The notes below the pieces were generated by a model. It made no database searches. It had not been told where the DNA came from and worked only from the letters and a program-made list of their open reading frames with translations. 58,068 bases of DNA. Origin: Salsipaludibacter albus. Its GTDB lineage: Bacteria > Actinomycetota > Nitriliruptoria > Nitriliruptorales > Nitriliruptoraceae. Location: positions 1 to 58,068 of the forward strand of contig NZ_JAHOPH010000024.1 of the NCBI RefSeq assembly GCF_019798055.1, in the 5' to 3' direction. Positions 18,137 through 26,360 of the stretch are shown piece after piece (position 1 is the first letter of the stretch; every line of letters starts with the position of its first letter). The translations under genes were made by a program, and so were the position numbers.

Positions 18137-18811
18137 ATGATCCAACTGTCCCCCAACGCCGAACGGGCGCTCGAGGCGGCCCGGCCACGCCTGCGCGGAG
18201 TCAGCCATGCGCTGGCCGCCGTCGTGTCGGCGCCGCTGGCCATCCGGGCCATCCTCGTGGCCGAGCCGGGCACGCCCCGCGTGGCGGTGGGGATGTACAC
18301 GCTGGCCGCGGTGGTGATGCTCACGCTGTCGGCCGGGATGCACTGGCGCGACCGCGGACCGGTGGCGACCGAGGTGTGGGTCCGGCTCGACCACACCGGC
18401 ATCTACCTGATGATCGGGGCGGCAACGGTGGCCGTGGCGCTCCTCGGCCTCCCCCCGTCGTGGCAACGCTGGGTGATCCCGGTCGCCGTCGTGCTGGCCG
18501 TGGTCGGCCTGGTGGTCGAGTGGCTCCCGACCGCGACCCCACGCGGGTTCGCCCACGGGATGTTCCTGGGCGCGGGATGGGTCATGATCATCGGGGTCGT
18601 GGAACTGTGGCAGGGCCCCGGGGGCCGGGCCGCGGTGGTCTGGCTGGTCGCGGGGGGCCTGGCCTACACGCTCGGCGCCGTGATCGTGGCCCTGCGCCGG
18701 CCCGACCCGTGGCCGACCTGGTTCGGCTACCACGAACTGTGGCACGTCCTGGTCATCGTGGCGGTCGCGTGTCACTGGCACCTGGTCGTCGGCGTCCTCG
18801 CACCCGCCTGA
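18137..18811 (+). CDS. Hemolysin III / PAQR-family membrane protein
   Basis: A 224-residue protein with seven predicted membrane helices. The signature histidines of the HlyIII/PAQR superfamily are visible: RGVSHALAAV in helix 1, SAGMHW after helix 2, and the C-terminal GYHELWHVLVIVAVACHWH. These residues bind a metal in characterised relatives, which are thought to act as hydrolases or sensors; hemolysis is not their normal role. It appears to be expressed from a leaderless transcript (see the -10 element). The 18832 gene follows after 20 nt and is probably co-transcribed. Confidence 0.92.
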   Translation: MIQLSPNAERALEAARPRLRGVSHALAAVVSAPLAIRAILVAEPGTPRVAVGMYTLAAVVMLTLSAGMHWRDRGPVATEVWVRLDHTGIYLMIGAATVAVALLGLPPSWQRWVIPVAVVLAVVGLVVEWLPTATPRGFAHGMFLGAGWVMIIGVVELWQGPGGRAAVVWLVAGGLAYTLGAVIVALRRPDPWPTWFGYHELWHVLVIVAVACHWHLVVGVLAPA

Positions 18812-18831
18812 TCCCGATTCCGGAGCGCGTC

Positions 18832-19347
18832 ATGGACACCCCTCGCCTCGTCACCGTCAACGGCCACACGCCGGTCGTCCACGACGACGCCTGGATCGCC
18901 CCCGGCGTGGTCGTCGCCGGCAACGTGGAGGTCCGGGCCGGGGCGTCGATCTGGTTCGGCTGCGTGCTCCGGGCCGAGGTCGGGCCGATCGTCGTCGGGG
19001 AGGAGTCCAACCTCCAGGACGGGACCGTGGTGCATGCCGACCCGGACCACCCGGTCACGATCGGTCGGCGGGTGACCGTCGGCCACCGGGCCGTGGTCCA
19101 CGGGTGCACGCTGGAGGACGACGTCCTGGTCGGGATGGGCGCGATCGTCCTGAACGGAGCGCACGTCGGCGCGGGTGCGGTGGTCGGTGCGGGTGCGCTC
19201 GTCACCGAGGGGACCTCGGTGGCGCCACGCACGGTGGTGGTCGGAGCCCCGGCCCGCCCACGCGACCTCGACGTGCCGCCAACGCCCCGTCCCAACGTCG
19301 CGACCTACACCCGCCTGGCGAAGTGGTATCGCGCTGCCACGGGCTGA
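18832..19347 (+). CDS. Gamma-carbonic-anhydrase-like hexapeptide protein
   Basis: A 171-residue left-handed beta-helix protein of the gamma-carbonic anhydrase family (YrdA/PaaY-like). Hexapeptide repeats run through the first 140 residues (IAPGVVVAGNVEVRAGASIW, then IGRRVTVGHRAVVH). Three histidines, H68, H85 and H90, match the metal-binding set found at trimer interfaces. Many such proteins are inactive or have thioesterase-like roles, so carbonic anhydrase activity is not assured. It follows the hemolysin-III gene by 20 nt on the same strand and converges on the M23 peptidase gene with 12 nt between stop codons. Confidence 0.9.
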   Translation: MDTPRLVTVNGHTPVVHDDAWIAPGVVVAGNVEVRAGASIWFGCVLRAEVGPIVVGEESNLQDGTVVHADPDHPVTIGRRVTVGHRAVVHGCTLEDDVLVGMGAIVLNGAHVGAGAVVGAGALVTEGTSVAPRTVVVGAPARPRDLDVPPTPRPNVATYTRLAKWYRAATG

Positions 19348-19359
19348 ACTGTCGCTGCC

Positions 19360-20424
19360 TCAGCAGACCTGGGCCAGGGTCGGCCAGGAGTTGATGCTGA
19401 TCCCGTCGCGATAGACCTCGAAGTGGAGGTGGGGTGGGCCGCCGGCGGCGTTGCCGCTGGTGCCGACCGTGCCCAGGACCTCGCCGGCCTCGACCCGCCC
19501 GGAGGCGCCGAGCTCGTCGAGGTGGGTGCCCCAGTAGCGGTAGCCGTCGTCACCGAAGAGGTGGAACTGCTTGCCGCCGCGAGTCCCGGTGACGTGCTCG
19601 ACGCGGCCCGACACGGGGGCGACGACCGGCGTGCCGCGGTCGGCGTGCAGGTCGATGCCCTCGTGGTGGCGGCCGCCCGGCTTGGCCACGCCGAAGTCGT
19701 TGATGAACGACACGGCGCCGTTCACCGGGCAGGTCATGCCGCCCCCCCGACCGGGGATCGCCAGGGCCGTTCCCGTCGTGATGACGTTGGGGTCGGGGAG
19801 GTCGTTGGCGGCGGCCAGGTCCTGCCACGACACGCCGTACCGGTCGGCGATCCCGGCCAGCATCTCGCCCGTGCCCACGACGTGGGTGGCCGCGCCACCG
19901 CCACCGGCCGACGGGGGCGGGGGCGACGAGGCGCGGACGCGACGACCAACCGACAGCGGACCGTGGGTGTAGCCGTTGGCCGCCTCGAGCTGGTCGACCG
20001 TGATGCCGAGCCGGTCGGCGATGCTGGCCAGGGTGTCGCCGGCCTGCGAGGTGGTCACGGCGTCGGACGACGACGGCGGTGGGTCCACGGCGTCGGGCTC
20101 GGCCGCCGGAGGCTCCTCGTCGGGGGCTGCGTCGCCGGGCGCGTCCGCACCCACCTCGGGCGTGACGAAGACCTGCCCGACGTAGATGAGGTTGGGGTCG
20201 TCGATGTCGTTGGCCGCGGCGATCGCGTCGACCGAGCTGCCGGTCGCGTTGGCGATCGAGTACAGCGTGTCGCCGGCCTCGACCTTCCAGTCGGCGGACG
20301 ACAGGCCGACGACCACGGCCGCGACACCGCACAGGACGAGGCCACCGAGCACGGGGCGCTCCTCGAGGCGGTCGCGCCACGTCGGCGGCGAGGACGGGGC
20401 GGGGGATCCGGAACGAGACAGCAC
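19360..20424 (-). CDS. LysM-repeat M23 metallopeptidase
   Basis: A 354-residue cell-wall protein. One N-terminal membrane segment (about 26-44) is followed by three LysM modules (about 46-89, 123-165, 181-223), each with GDTL/GEML-type starts, which bind peptidoglycan. The C-terminal domain is an M23 endopeptidase with HHEGIDLHADRGTPVVAPV (zinc ligands H and D) and the final PHLHFEVYRDG. M23 enzymes cut peptide cross-bridges, so wall remodelling is the likely role. Low-complexity Pro/Asp/Ser linkers separate the modules. Start codon ATG; no clear regulatory site was seen in the 215-nt region shared with the divergent SNF2 gene apart from a -10-like element for the latter. Confidence 0.93.
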   Translation of the reverse strand: MLSRSGSPAPSSPPTWRDRLEERPVLGGLVLCGVAAVVVGLSSADWKVEAGDTLYSIANATGSSVDAIAAANDIDDPNLIYVGQVFVTPEVGADAPGDAAPDEEPPAAEPDAVDPPPSSSDAVTTSQAGDTLASIADRLGITVDQLEAANGYTHGPLSVGRRVRASSPPPPSAGGGGAATHVVGTGEMLAGIADRYGVSWQDLAAANDLPDPNVITTGTALAIPGRGGGMTCPVNGAVSFINDFGVAKPGGRHHEGIDLHADRGTPVVAPVSGRVEHVTGTRGGKQFHLFGDDGYRYWGTHLDELGASGRVEAGEVLGTVGTSGNAAGGPPHLHFEVYRDGISINSWPTLAQVC

Positions 20425-20639
20425 GAAAGAGGACTCCGTTGGACAACAAATCCAACTATAGCCACATCAAGCACATCCTTCACATCCCATCGTGCGCTGG
20501 GCACGCAGTCGGGCGTCCAGGACCGGTTGGGGGCGGCCGGCCCGCCGCAGGGGTCGACGGGCGGGCTTTGTACGCTGGGGGGTCGACACCTCGGCAGGGC
20601 CCCTGTCCGAGCATGACCTGACGACCCCAAGGATCCGGT

Positions 20640-23582
20640 GTGGTGGACGGTGCCCGAGCGCGACGCGTGCAACTGTCGTTCGTCCCGGACCCGGACGCGC
20701 CCGCCGCGGGCGCCTTCGCCGCCTGGGGGGTCGAGGACCTGCGCGGGGCCCTGGGCCACCTCGACCTGCCGGCCGGCGAGGCCGGGAAGGTCGACCATGC
20801 GCTCGGCCACGTCGAGGCACGTCTCCTGCCACTCGTCGCGACCCTGCGGAGGCTCGCGGAGCTTCCCGCCGGCGAGACGTGGCCGGACTGGTCCCGTCCG
20901 TCCGACAGTGTGTTGGCGTGGTCGCTGGCCGCGAAGTTCGGACTCGAGCTGGTGACCGGCGGGCGCCTCCTGCCCCGCCTGGTCGCGACGTCGGCCCCCG
21001 ACACGGCCCTGGTCCACTGGGTCGCCCTCGCCCCGCACGACGGTCGCCGTGAACGCTTGGCCGACCTGCTGCCCCCGGCGGCGCACGCCGTGGTGGTCGA
21101 CGGGGGTCCGCTGGGCGCCTTCGACGCCCTGTCGGCCTTCCTCGACGCGGTCGCCGATGCCTGTGGACGCAACGGCCATCGCCCGGTGCCGCGCCCCGAC
21201 CGGCGGCGCTCGGCACGCCCGTGGCGCGAGCTCCTGCTGGAGGGCCTGACCGGCGAGGACCCGGTCGTCGCGCCCCTGCGCCGGGCCGGTGACGAACTGG
21301 CGGCCGACGTCGTCGAGTGGCTCCAGCCGGCCCGCGGTGACGCTGGCCGGGCCGACCTGCGCCTGGCGATGCGCTTGCTCGCCCCCGACGTCGACGACAC
21401 CGCGGACCTGGTCGTGTCCGACGACCCCTGGCGTCTCGAACTGCTGCTGCAGTCGGTGCACGAGTCGTCCGACGTGGTCGACGCCGCCCGCGTCTGGGAC
21501 GGCAGCGCCACGGAGCTGGGTGGCCGTCGGCTCGACGGTGCACAGAGTGTCCTGGTGCGTGGGCTGGTCGACGCGGCCGCGACCTTCGCGCCGGTCCAGC
21601 GCGCGCTGGACGAGCAGCGGCCGACCGTGGTCGACCTGTCGTCGGCCGAGGCCGCCGACCTGCTGTCGGAAGGCGTCACTGCGCTGACCAATGCGGGGAT
21701 CGGGCTGCTGCTGCCGCCCGAGCTGCGCGAGGTCAACGCCCAGCGTCTCCGTCCGCGCTTGAGGATCGGCCAGACCACGCCGGTGACGGGGCGCCTGGAC
21801 CGCACCGGCCTGCTCGATCGCCAGTCGCTCACCGCCTTCTCCTACGAGGTCGCGCTGGGCGACGACGTGCTGGACTCCGAGCAGTTCGCCGAGGTGATGG
21901 ACCTCGAACGGTCGCTCGTGCGCTGGCGTGGACAGTGGGTCCGGATCGACCGCGACGAGGCCTCCCGGGTCGGGGAGCTGGCCGGGTCCAGCGGCACGAT
22001 GGAGCTGACCGAGGCGGTCGCGTCGGCGCTGTCCGGCCATGCCGAGCGCGACGACGACGAGCTCGAGGTGGTCGCCGTCGGGGACATCGCCGACCTGGTC
22101 GAGCGCCTGCGGGCACAGCCCGGTCCCGACGAGGCCGAGATCGTGGCGATCGAGGGTGACCTGCGCGAGTACCAGGAGCGCGGGGTGGCCTGGCTGCAGA
22201 AGATGGCCCAGATGGGTGCCGGTGGCGTGCTGGCCGACGAGATGGGCCTGGGCAAGACGATCATGGCGATCGCCCTGCTGACCTCCCGTCCCCAGGACCG
22301 CGCCCACCTCGTGGTGTGCCCGACGTCGGTGGTCGGCAACTGGGAGCGCGAGCTGGGTCGCTTCGCGCCGCGCCTGCAGGTGATCCGCCACCACGGACCC
22401 GATCGACCGGTCTCGCCCCGCCAGATCCCGCCGGGCCACGTCGTGCTGACCTCCTACGCACTGCTGCGACGTGACGTCGGGCTGCTGTCGCAGGTCGACT
22501 GGGACATCGCCATCTTCGACGAGGCGCAGCAGATCAAGAACGCCAGCTCGCAGGGAGCCAAGGCGGCCCGGACCCTGCCGGCACGTGCCCGCTTCGCCCT
22601 GACCGGCACCCCGATCGAGAACCGCCTGGCCGAGCTGTGGTCGATCCTCGACCTGACCAACCCGGGAATGCTCGGCCCGCAGCGACGCTTCACCCGACGC
22701 TTCGCCGTCCCGATCGAGCGCTGGCGCGACGAGGAGGCCGCCGCCCAGCTGCGTCGCCTGATCGCGCCGTTCGTGGTCCGTCGTCGCAAGTCCGACCCCG
22801 ACGTGGCGGTCGACCTGCCCGCGAAGCAGGAACTGACGGTCATGACCTCGCTGACCCGTGAGCAGACCGTGCTGTACCAGCGGGCGATCGACCAGGCCTT
22901 CGAGTCCGGGCTGGGCTCGACCGCGTTCGAGCGTCGGGGTCGGATCCTGGCCCTGCTGACCCGGTTGAAGCAGATCTGCAACCACCCGCGCCAGTACCTG
23001 CGCGACGGGGGTGCCCTCGCCGACCGGTCGGGCAAGCTCGCCCGCGTCACCGAGATCCTCGAGGAGGTGCTGGCCAACGGCGACCAGGCGCTGGTCTTCA
23101 CCCAGTTCCGCGAGATGGGTGACCTGCTGGCGATCCACCTCGCCGAGGAGCTCGGCCTGTCCGACGTCCCGTTCCTGCACGGCGGCACCCCGTTGTCCAA
23201 GCGCGAGGAGATGGTCGACGACTTCCAGGCCGGCACGGCGGTGCCGTTGCTGCTGGTGTCGCTGCGCGCCGGTGGCACCGGGCTCAACCTGACCAGCGCG
23301 ACCGAGGTCATCCACTACGACCGCTGGTGGAACCCGGCCGTGGAGGACCAGGCCACCGACCGGGTCCACCGCATCGGGCAGCGCCGGGCCGTCACGGTCC
23401 ACCGGATGGTGACCACGGGAACCGTCGAGGAACGCATCGACGAGGTGCTCGAGCGCAAGCGCGCGATCGCCGAGTCGGTCGTCGGTGACTCCGAGGCGTG
23501 GATCACCGAGCTGGGCGACGACGAGATCCGTGAGCTCGTGTCGCTGTCGGCCGACGCCTTCGACGAGGAGGACGCGGCATGA
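20640..23582 (+). CDS. SNF2-family DEAD/DEAH-like helicase
   Basis: A 980-residue SNF2/Swi2 ATPase. The first 500 residues include the bacterial SNF2-associated domain (around LTNAGIGLLLPPELREVNAQ). The motor carries Walker A DEMGLGKTIMAIALL (about 530-545), the DEAQ box IFDEAQQIKN (about 625), TGTPIENRLAELWSI, and the C-terminal RAGGTGLNLTSA, then HYDRWWNPAVEDQATDRVHR. Such proteins translocate on double-stranded DNA and remodel DNA-protein complexes. The start is GTG (20640), with a second GTG next to it. TACGCT at 20571-20576 is a -10 candidate. The stop overlaps the ATG of the SWIM-type gene, so the two should act together. Confidence 0.94.
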   Translation: MVDGARARRVQLSFVPDPDAPAAGAFAAWGVEDLRGALGHLDLPAGEAGKVDHALGHVEARLLPLVATLRRLAELPAGETWPDWSRPSDSVLAWSLAAKFGLELVTGGRLLPRLVATSAPDTALVHWVALAPHDGRRERLADLLPPAAHAVVVDGGPLGAFDALSAFLDAVADACGRNGHRPVPRPDRRRSARPWRELLLEGLTGEDPVVAPLRRAGDELAADVVEWLQPARGDAGRADLRLAMRLLAPDVDDTADLVVSDDPWRLELLLQSVHESSDVVDAARVWDGSATELGGRRLDGAQSVLVRGLVDAAATFAPVQRALDEQRPTVVDLSSAEAADLLSEGVTALTNAGIGLLLPPELREVNAQRLRPRLRIGQTTPVTGRLDRTGLLDRQSLTAFSYEVALGDDVLDSEQFAEVMDLERSLVRWRGQWVRIDRDEASRVGELAGSSGTMELTEAVASALSGHAERDDDELEVVAVGDIADLVERLRAQPGPDEAEIVAIEGDLREYQERGVAWLQKMAQMGAGGVLADEMGLGKTIMAIALLTSRPQDRAHLVVCPTSVVGNWERELGRFAPRLQVIRHHGPDRPVSPRQIPPGHVVLTSYALLRRDVGLLSQVDWDIAIFDEAQQIKNASSQGAKAARTLPARARFALTGTPIENRLAELWSILDLTNPGMLGPQRRFTRRFAVPIERWRDEEAAAQLRRLIAPFVVRRRKSDPDVAVDLPAKQELTVMTSLTREQTVLYQRAIDQAFESGLGSTAFERRGRILALLTRLKQICNHPRQYLRDGGALADRSGKLARVTEILEEVLANGDQALVFTQFREMGDLLAIHLAEELGLSDVPFLHGGTPLSKREEMVDDFQAGTAVPLLLVSLRAGGTGLNLTSATEVIHYDRWWNPAVEDQATDRVHRIGQRRAVTVHRMVTTGTVEERIDEVLERKRAIAESVVGDSEAWITELGDDEIRELVSLSADAFDEEDAA

Positions 23583-24469
23583 CCGTCGGACAGGACCTCG
23601 CCCGCGCCTACCTGGACGTCGTCGCCGGCCGCGACGCGTCCCGCCAGCGCTGGCTCGACCGGGGCCGCCGCGGTGCGGGCCACCACGTCGACGCGCTGCG
23701 CATCGAGCCCGGCCGGGCCCGACTGCGTGTGCCCAGCCCACGGGGTCGCTCGCCCGAGGTGGTGGTCACCGTCCCGATGCTGGCCGGTGAGGACTGGGAG
23801 CACGTCATCGAGGTGGCCGGCCGGAACCTGCGCTCGACCGCGGACCTGCTGGCCGGGCGCCTCCCCGAGGACCTCGCCCGCCCCGAGCTGCTGGTCCCCG
23901 ATTCGGTGGAGGCATCCTGCTCCGCCGATGCTCGCCAGTGTCCCCACGAGGCCGTGGCTCACCACGTCGTCGCCGTCGCGATCGAACGCGACCCGTTCCG
24001 GCTGCTCCAGTGGCGGGGACACCGGCGCCAGGACCTGCTCGGCGCGCTCCGACGTGCCCGGGGCGCCGTGTCCGCCGGGGGCGACGACAGCATCGACCTG
24101 TCGGACCCCTTCACCGCCCGTGGCGACCTGGACCTGCCGGTCCACCCGCACCCGCCGGCCGACCTCACCGCGCTCATCGACCGGCTCGGCCCGCCGCCGG
24201 GCATCGAGGAGCCCGACGAGCTCGAGGACGCGATCGCCGCGGCCGCGGCCATGGCGTGGCGGCTGGCCGCCGGCGAGGGCGGCGACGTCGCGGACGACGA
24301 GGTGCTCCTGGCCGAGCTGCGCGCCCAGCGCGTGACCAGCGCCGAGCGACTCGCCGACGCCCTCGGGCTGGACGAGCAGGTCGTCACCGACCACCTCGAC
24401 CGGCTCTACGAGGGTGGGGCGGTCATGCGCATGGGGGCGGGGTCGGCGGCCAAGTACCGCGCCGCCTGA
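23579..24469 (+). CDS. SWIM-type protein coupled to SNF2 helicase, degenerate zinc motif
   Basis: A 296-residue protein translationally coupled (ATGA) to the SNF2 helicase. A SWIM-like region lies at residues 112-125: CSADARQCPH keeps C114, C121 and H123 of the C-x-C-x(n)-C-x-H zinc motif, but the second cysteine is replaced by Ala116. The C-terminus (about 240-296) looks like a winged-helix unit (RVTSAERLADALGLDEQVVT, then HLDRLYEGGAVMRM). In actinobacteria SWIM-finger proteins are often encoded next to SNF2 helicases and may guide them to DNA or partner proteins. This pairing supports the identification despite the missing ligand. No strong hairpin follows the gene. Confidence 0.78.
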   Translation: MTVGQDLARAYLDVVAGRDASRQRWLDRGRRGAGHHVDALRIEPGRARLRVPSPRGRSPEVVVTVPMLAGEDWEHVIEVAGRNLRSTADLLAGRLPEDLARPELLVPDSVEASCSADARQCPHEAVAHHVVAVAIERDPFRLLQWRGHRRQDLLGALRRARGAVSAGGDDSIDLSDPFTARGDLDLPVHPHPPADLTALIDRLGPPPGIEEPDELEDAIAAAAAMAWRLAAGEGGDVADDEVLLAELRAQRVTSAERLADALGLDEQVVTDHLDRLYEGGAVMRMGAGSAAKYRAA

Positions 24470-24681
24470 CCACGGCCGCACCGTGCGCCGCTCCCCGACG
24501 TCCGGGTGGTCGACGTGACGTCACCACCCGATAACCTCACTGTCACGCCACGGCGAGGGGCGGGCCACCAGCAGGTGGAACCGACCCGGGTGTCCGAGCG
24601 GTGCACGATCGGCCGCGACCGACACCGGCCCGACCCCGAACCACCTGGCAACCGGGGTGACCGTCACGAGAGGAACCACCC

Positions 24682-24900
24682 GTGCGACAACGACTCGGAC
24701 TGACCACCCTGTGGACGCTGGCGGCACTGCTGCTGGTGATCCCCGCGGCCAACGCCTACATCGACCCGGGCACGACCTCGATCATCTTCCAGGCCCTGAT
24801 CGCCGGACTGGCCGCCGCCGGCACCGCGATCACCATGTTCTGGAGCCGGATCGTGTCGTTCTTCCGTCGTGACAGCGACGCCACCAGCCGGGACGGCTGA
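24682..24900 (+). CDS. Small membrane protein with YIDPGTTS motif
   Basis: A 72-residue protein. It has an N-terminal signal-like helix ending PAANA, then YIDPGTTSIIFQALIAGLAA leading into a second hydrophobic helix, and a short basic tail. Small proteins with a YIDPGT(G/T)S motif are widespread beside surface-polysaccharide or methyltransferase/sulfatase genes; their function is not known to me. It starts at ATG with GAGAGGAA upstream and is followed closely by the methyltransferase and sulfatase-like genes. A TAACCT -10 candidate with a weak -35 (TCGACG) is at 24510-24537. Confidence 0.75.
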   Translation: MRQRLGLTTLWTLAALLLVIPAANAYIDPGTTSIIFQALIAGLAAAGTAITMFWSRIVSFFRRDSDATSRDG

Positions 24901-24974
24901 CCGACCCGTCCTCGAGCACGGCGGGGCGTGGCTCGGCCGTGCCCACTGACCCTCCTGCCGAAGGACACGTGGCG

Positions 24975-26360
24975 ATGGTTCTCACACGCGTGGCCGGATC
25001 CTTCCGGGATCCGGCCGGTTTCGTGTTCAGCCGGGACGGTCGACTGCTCCGACAGGTCAACCGCGTCCACGCCGAGACGTGGGACGCGGTCGCCGCCTCG
25101 GACCTGTTCCCCGCGTTGTGGGACGCCGGCCTGCTCGTGCACCACGAGGAGGTCGACGTCGCGCTGGGCGACCAGCGCGCCCACGTCGTCATCGAGCCGG
25201 AGCGCATCACCACCCTGTCCCAGCCCCACGAGTGGGCGCCGGGACAGCTGCGGGCCGCGGCCCTGGCGACGCTGGAGGTCCAGCGGACGGCACTCGACCA
25301 CGGGATGACCCTGCGGGACGCGTCGGCCCACAACATCCAGTTCCACCACGGCCGCCCGGTCTTCATCGACACGTTGTCGTTCGAGCCCCTCGTCGAGGGT
25401 CGTCCCTGGATCGCCCACGGCCAGTTCTGCGAGCAGTTCCTGGCCCCGCTGGCGCTGCAGACCCTGGTCGACCCCCGCCTGCGACGGCTGCTGGTCGCAC
25501 GGCTCGACGGGGTCGAGCTCGACCTGGCGTCCCAGCTCCTCCCGGGTCGCACCAAGCTGCGCCCCGGACTCGCCCAGCACCTGCACCTGCACGCCCGTGC
25601 GCGTGGGCGCGGCGGCAGCGGGGGCGGTGGCGGGTCGTCGCGCGAGGCCACCTTCTCGCACAACGCGCTCGTGGGCCTGGTCGACTCGTTGCGGCGGACC
25701 GTGTCGAAGCTGGAGTACCGACCGTCCGGCACCGTCTGGGGCGACTACTACGCCGAGGCCGACCACTACGTCCGCGACGCCATGGAGGCCAAGGTCGCGC
25801 TGGTGCGCGAGCACGTGGCGACCGTGGCCCCCGAGATCGTGTGGGACCTCGGCGCCAACACGGGCCGGTTCGCCGACCTCGCCGTCGAGGCCGGGGCGAC
25901 CACGGTCGCCTGGGACATCGACGTCGGCGCGGTCGAGAAGGCCTGGCAGGAACTGGCCGCCGGGTCACCGCGCGACCTGCTTCCCCTGGTCCTGGACCTG
26001 ACCAACCCGTCCCCGGGGCTGGGCTGGGCCCACGCCGAGCGCCCGTCGCTGGCCGACCGCGGACCGGTCGACCTCGTCCTGGCACTGGCGCTCGTCCACC
26101 ACCTGTCGATCGGGGCCAACGTGCCCCTGCCCGACGTCGTGGCCGAGCTCGCCCGCCTCGGTCGCCACGTCGTCGTGGAGTGGGTGCCCAAGGGCGACCC
26201 CAAGGTCGACGTGCTGCTGTCGACCCGCGAGGACGTGTTCGCCGACTACACGCGCGAGGTGTTCGTGGAGGCCGTCGACCGTCACTTCGAGACGGTCTCG
26301 GTGAGCCCCCTGCCCCAGTCGGACCGCGAGCTGTTCCTGCTGCGTCGCCGCGATGACTGA
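24975..26360 (+). CDS. Kinase-like domain fused to SAM-dependent methyltransferase
   Basis: A 461-residue two-part protein. The first half contains LRDASAHNIQFHHGRPVFID, which resembles a kinase/phosphotransferase catalytic loop and metal loop (D-x4-N then ID), so it may be a kinase or pseudokinase fold. After a Gly-rich linker (RGGSGGGGGSS), the second half is a class I methyltransferase with motif I VWDLGANTGRF, an acidic end-of-strand-2 DIDV, and LALALVHHLSIG. Similar fused proteins have been likened to nodulation protein NoeA. The ATG at 24975 is preceded by AAGGA at 9 nt; GTG at 24969 or 24939 are alternatives. It overlaps the sulfatase-like gene by 8 nt. Confidence 0.8.
   Translation: MVLTRVAGSFRDPAGFVFSRDGRLLRQVNRVHAETWDAVAASDLFPALWDAGLLVHHEEVDVALGDQRAHVVIEPERITTLSQPHEWAPGQLRAAALATLEVQRTALDHGMTLRDASAHNIQFHHGRPVFIDTLSFEPLVEGRPWIAHGQFCEQFLAPLALQTLVDPRLRRLLVARLDGVELDLASQLLPGRTKLRPGLAQHLHLHARARGRGGSGGGGGSSREATFSHNALVGLVDSLRRTVSKLEYRPSGTVWGDYYAEADHYVRDAMEAKVALVREHVATVAPEIVWDLGANTGRFADLAVEAGATTVAWDIDVGAVEKAWQELAAGSPRDLLPLVLDLTNPSPGLGWAHAERPSLADRGPVDLVLALALVHHLSIGANVPLPDVVAELARLGRHVVVEWVPKGDPKVDVLLSTREDVFADYTREVFVEAVDRHFETVSVSPLPQSDRELFLLRRRDD

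Noticed and set aside
20055-23741. A 1228-codon minus-strand frame opposite the SNF2 helicase
   Set aside because: Composition is typical antisense shadow (Gly/Gln/Arg/Val); the SNF2 motifs on the other strand are unambiguous.
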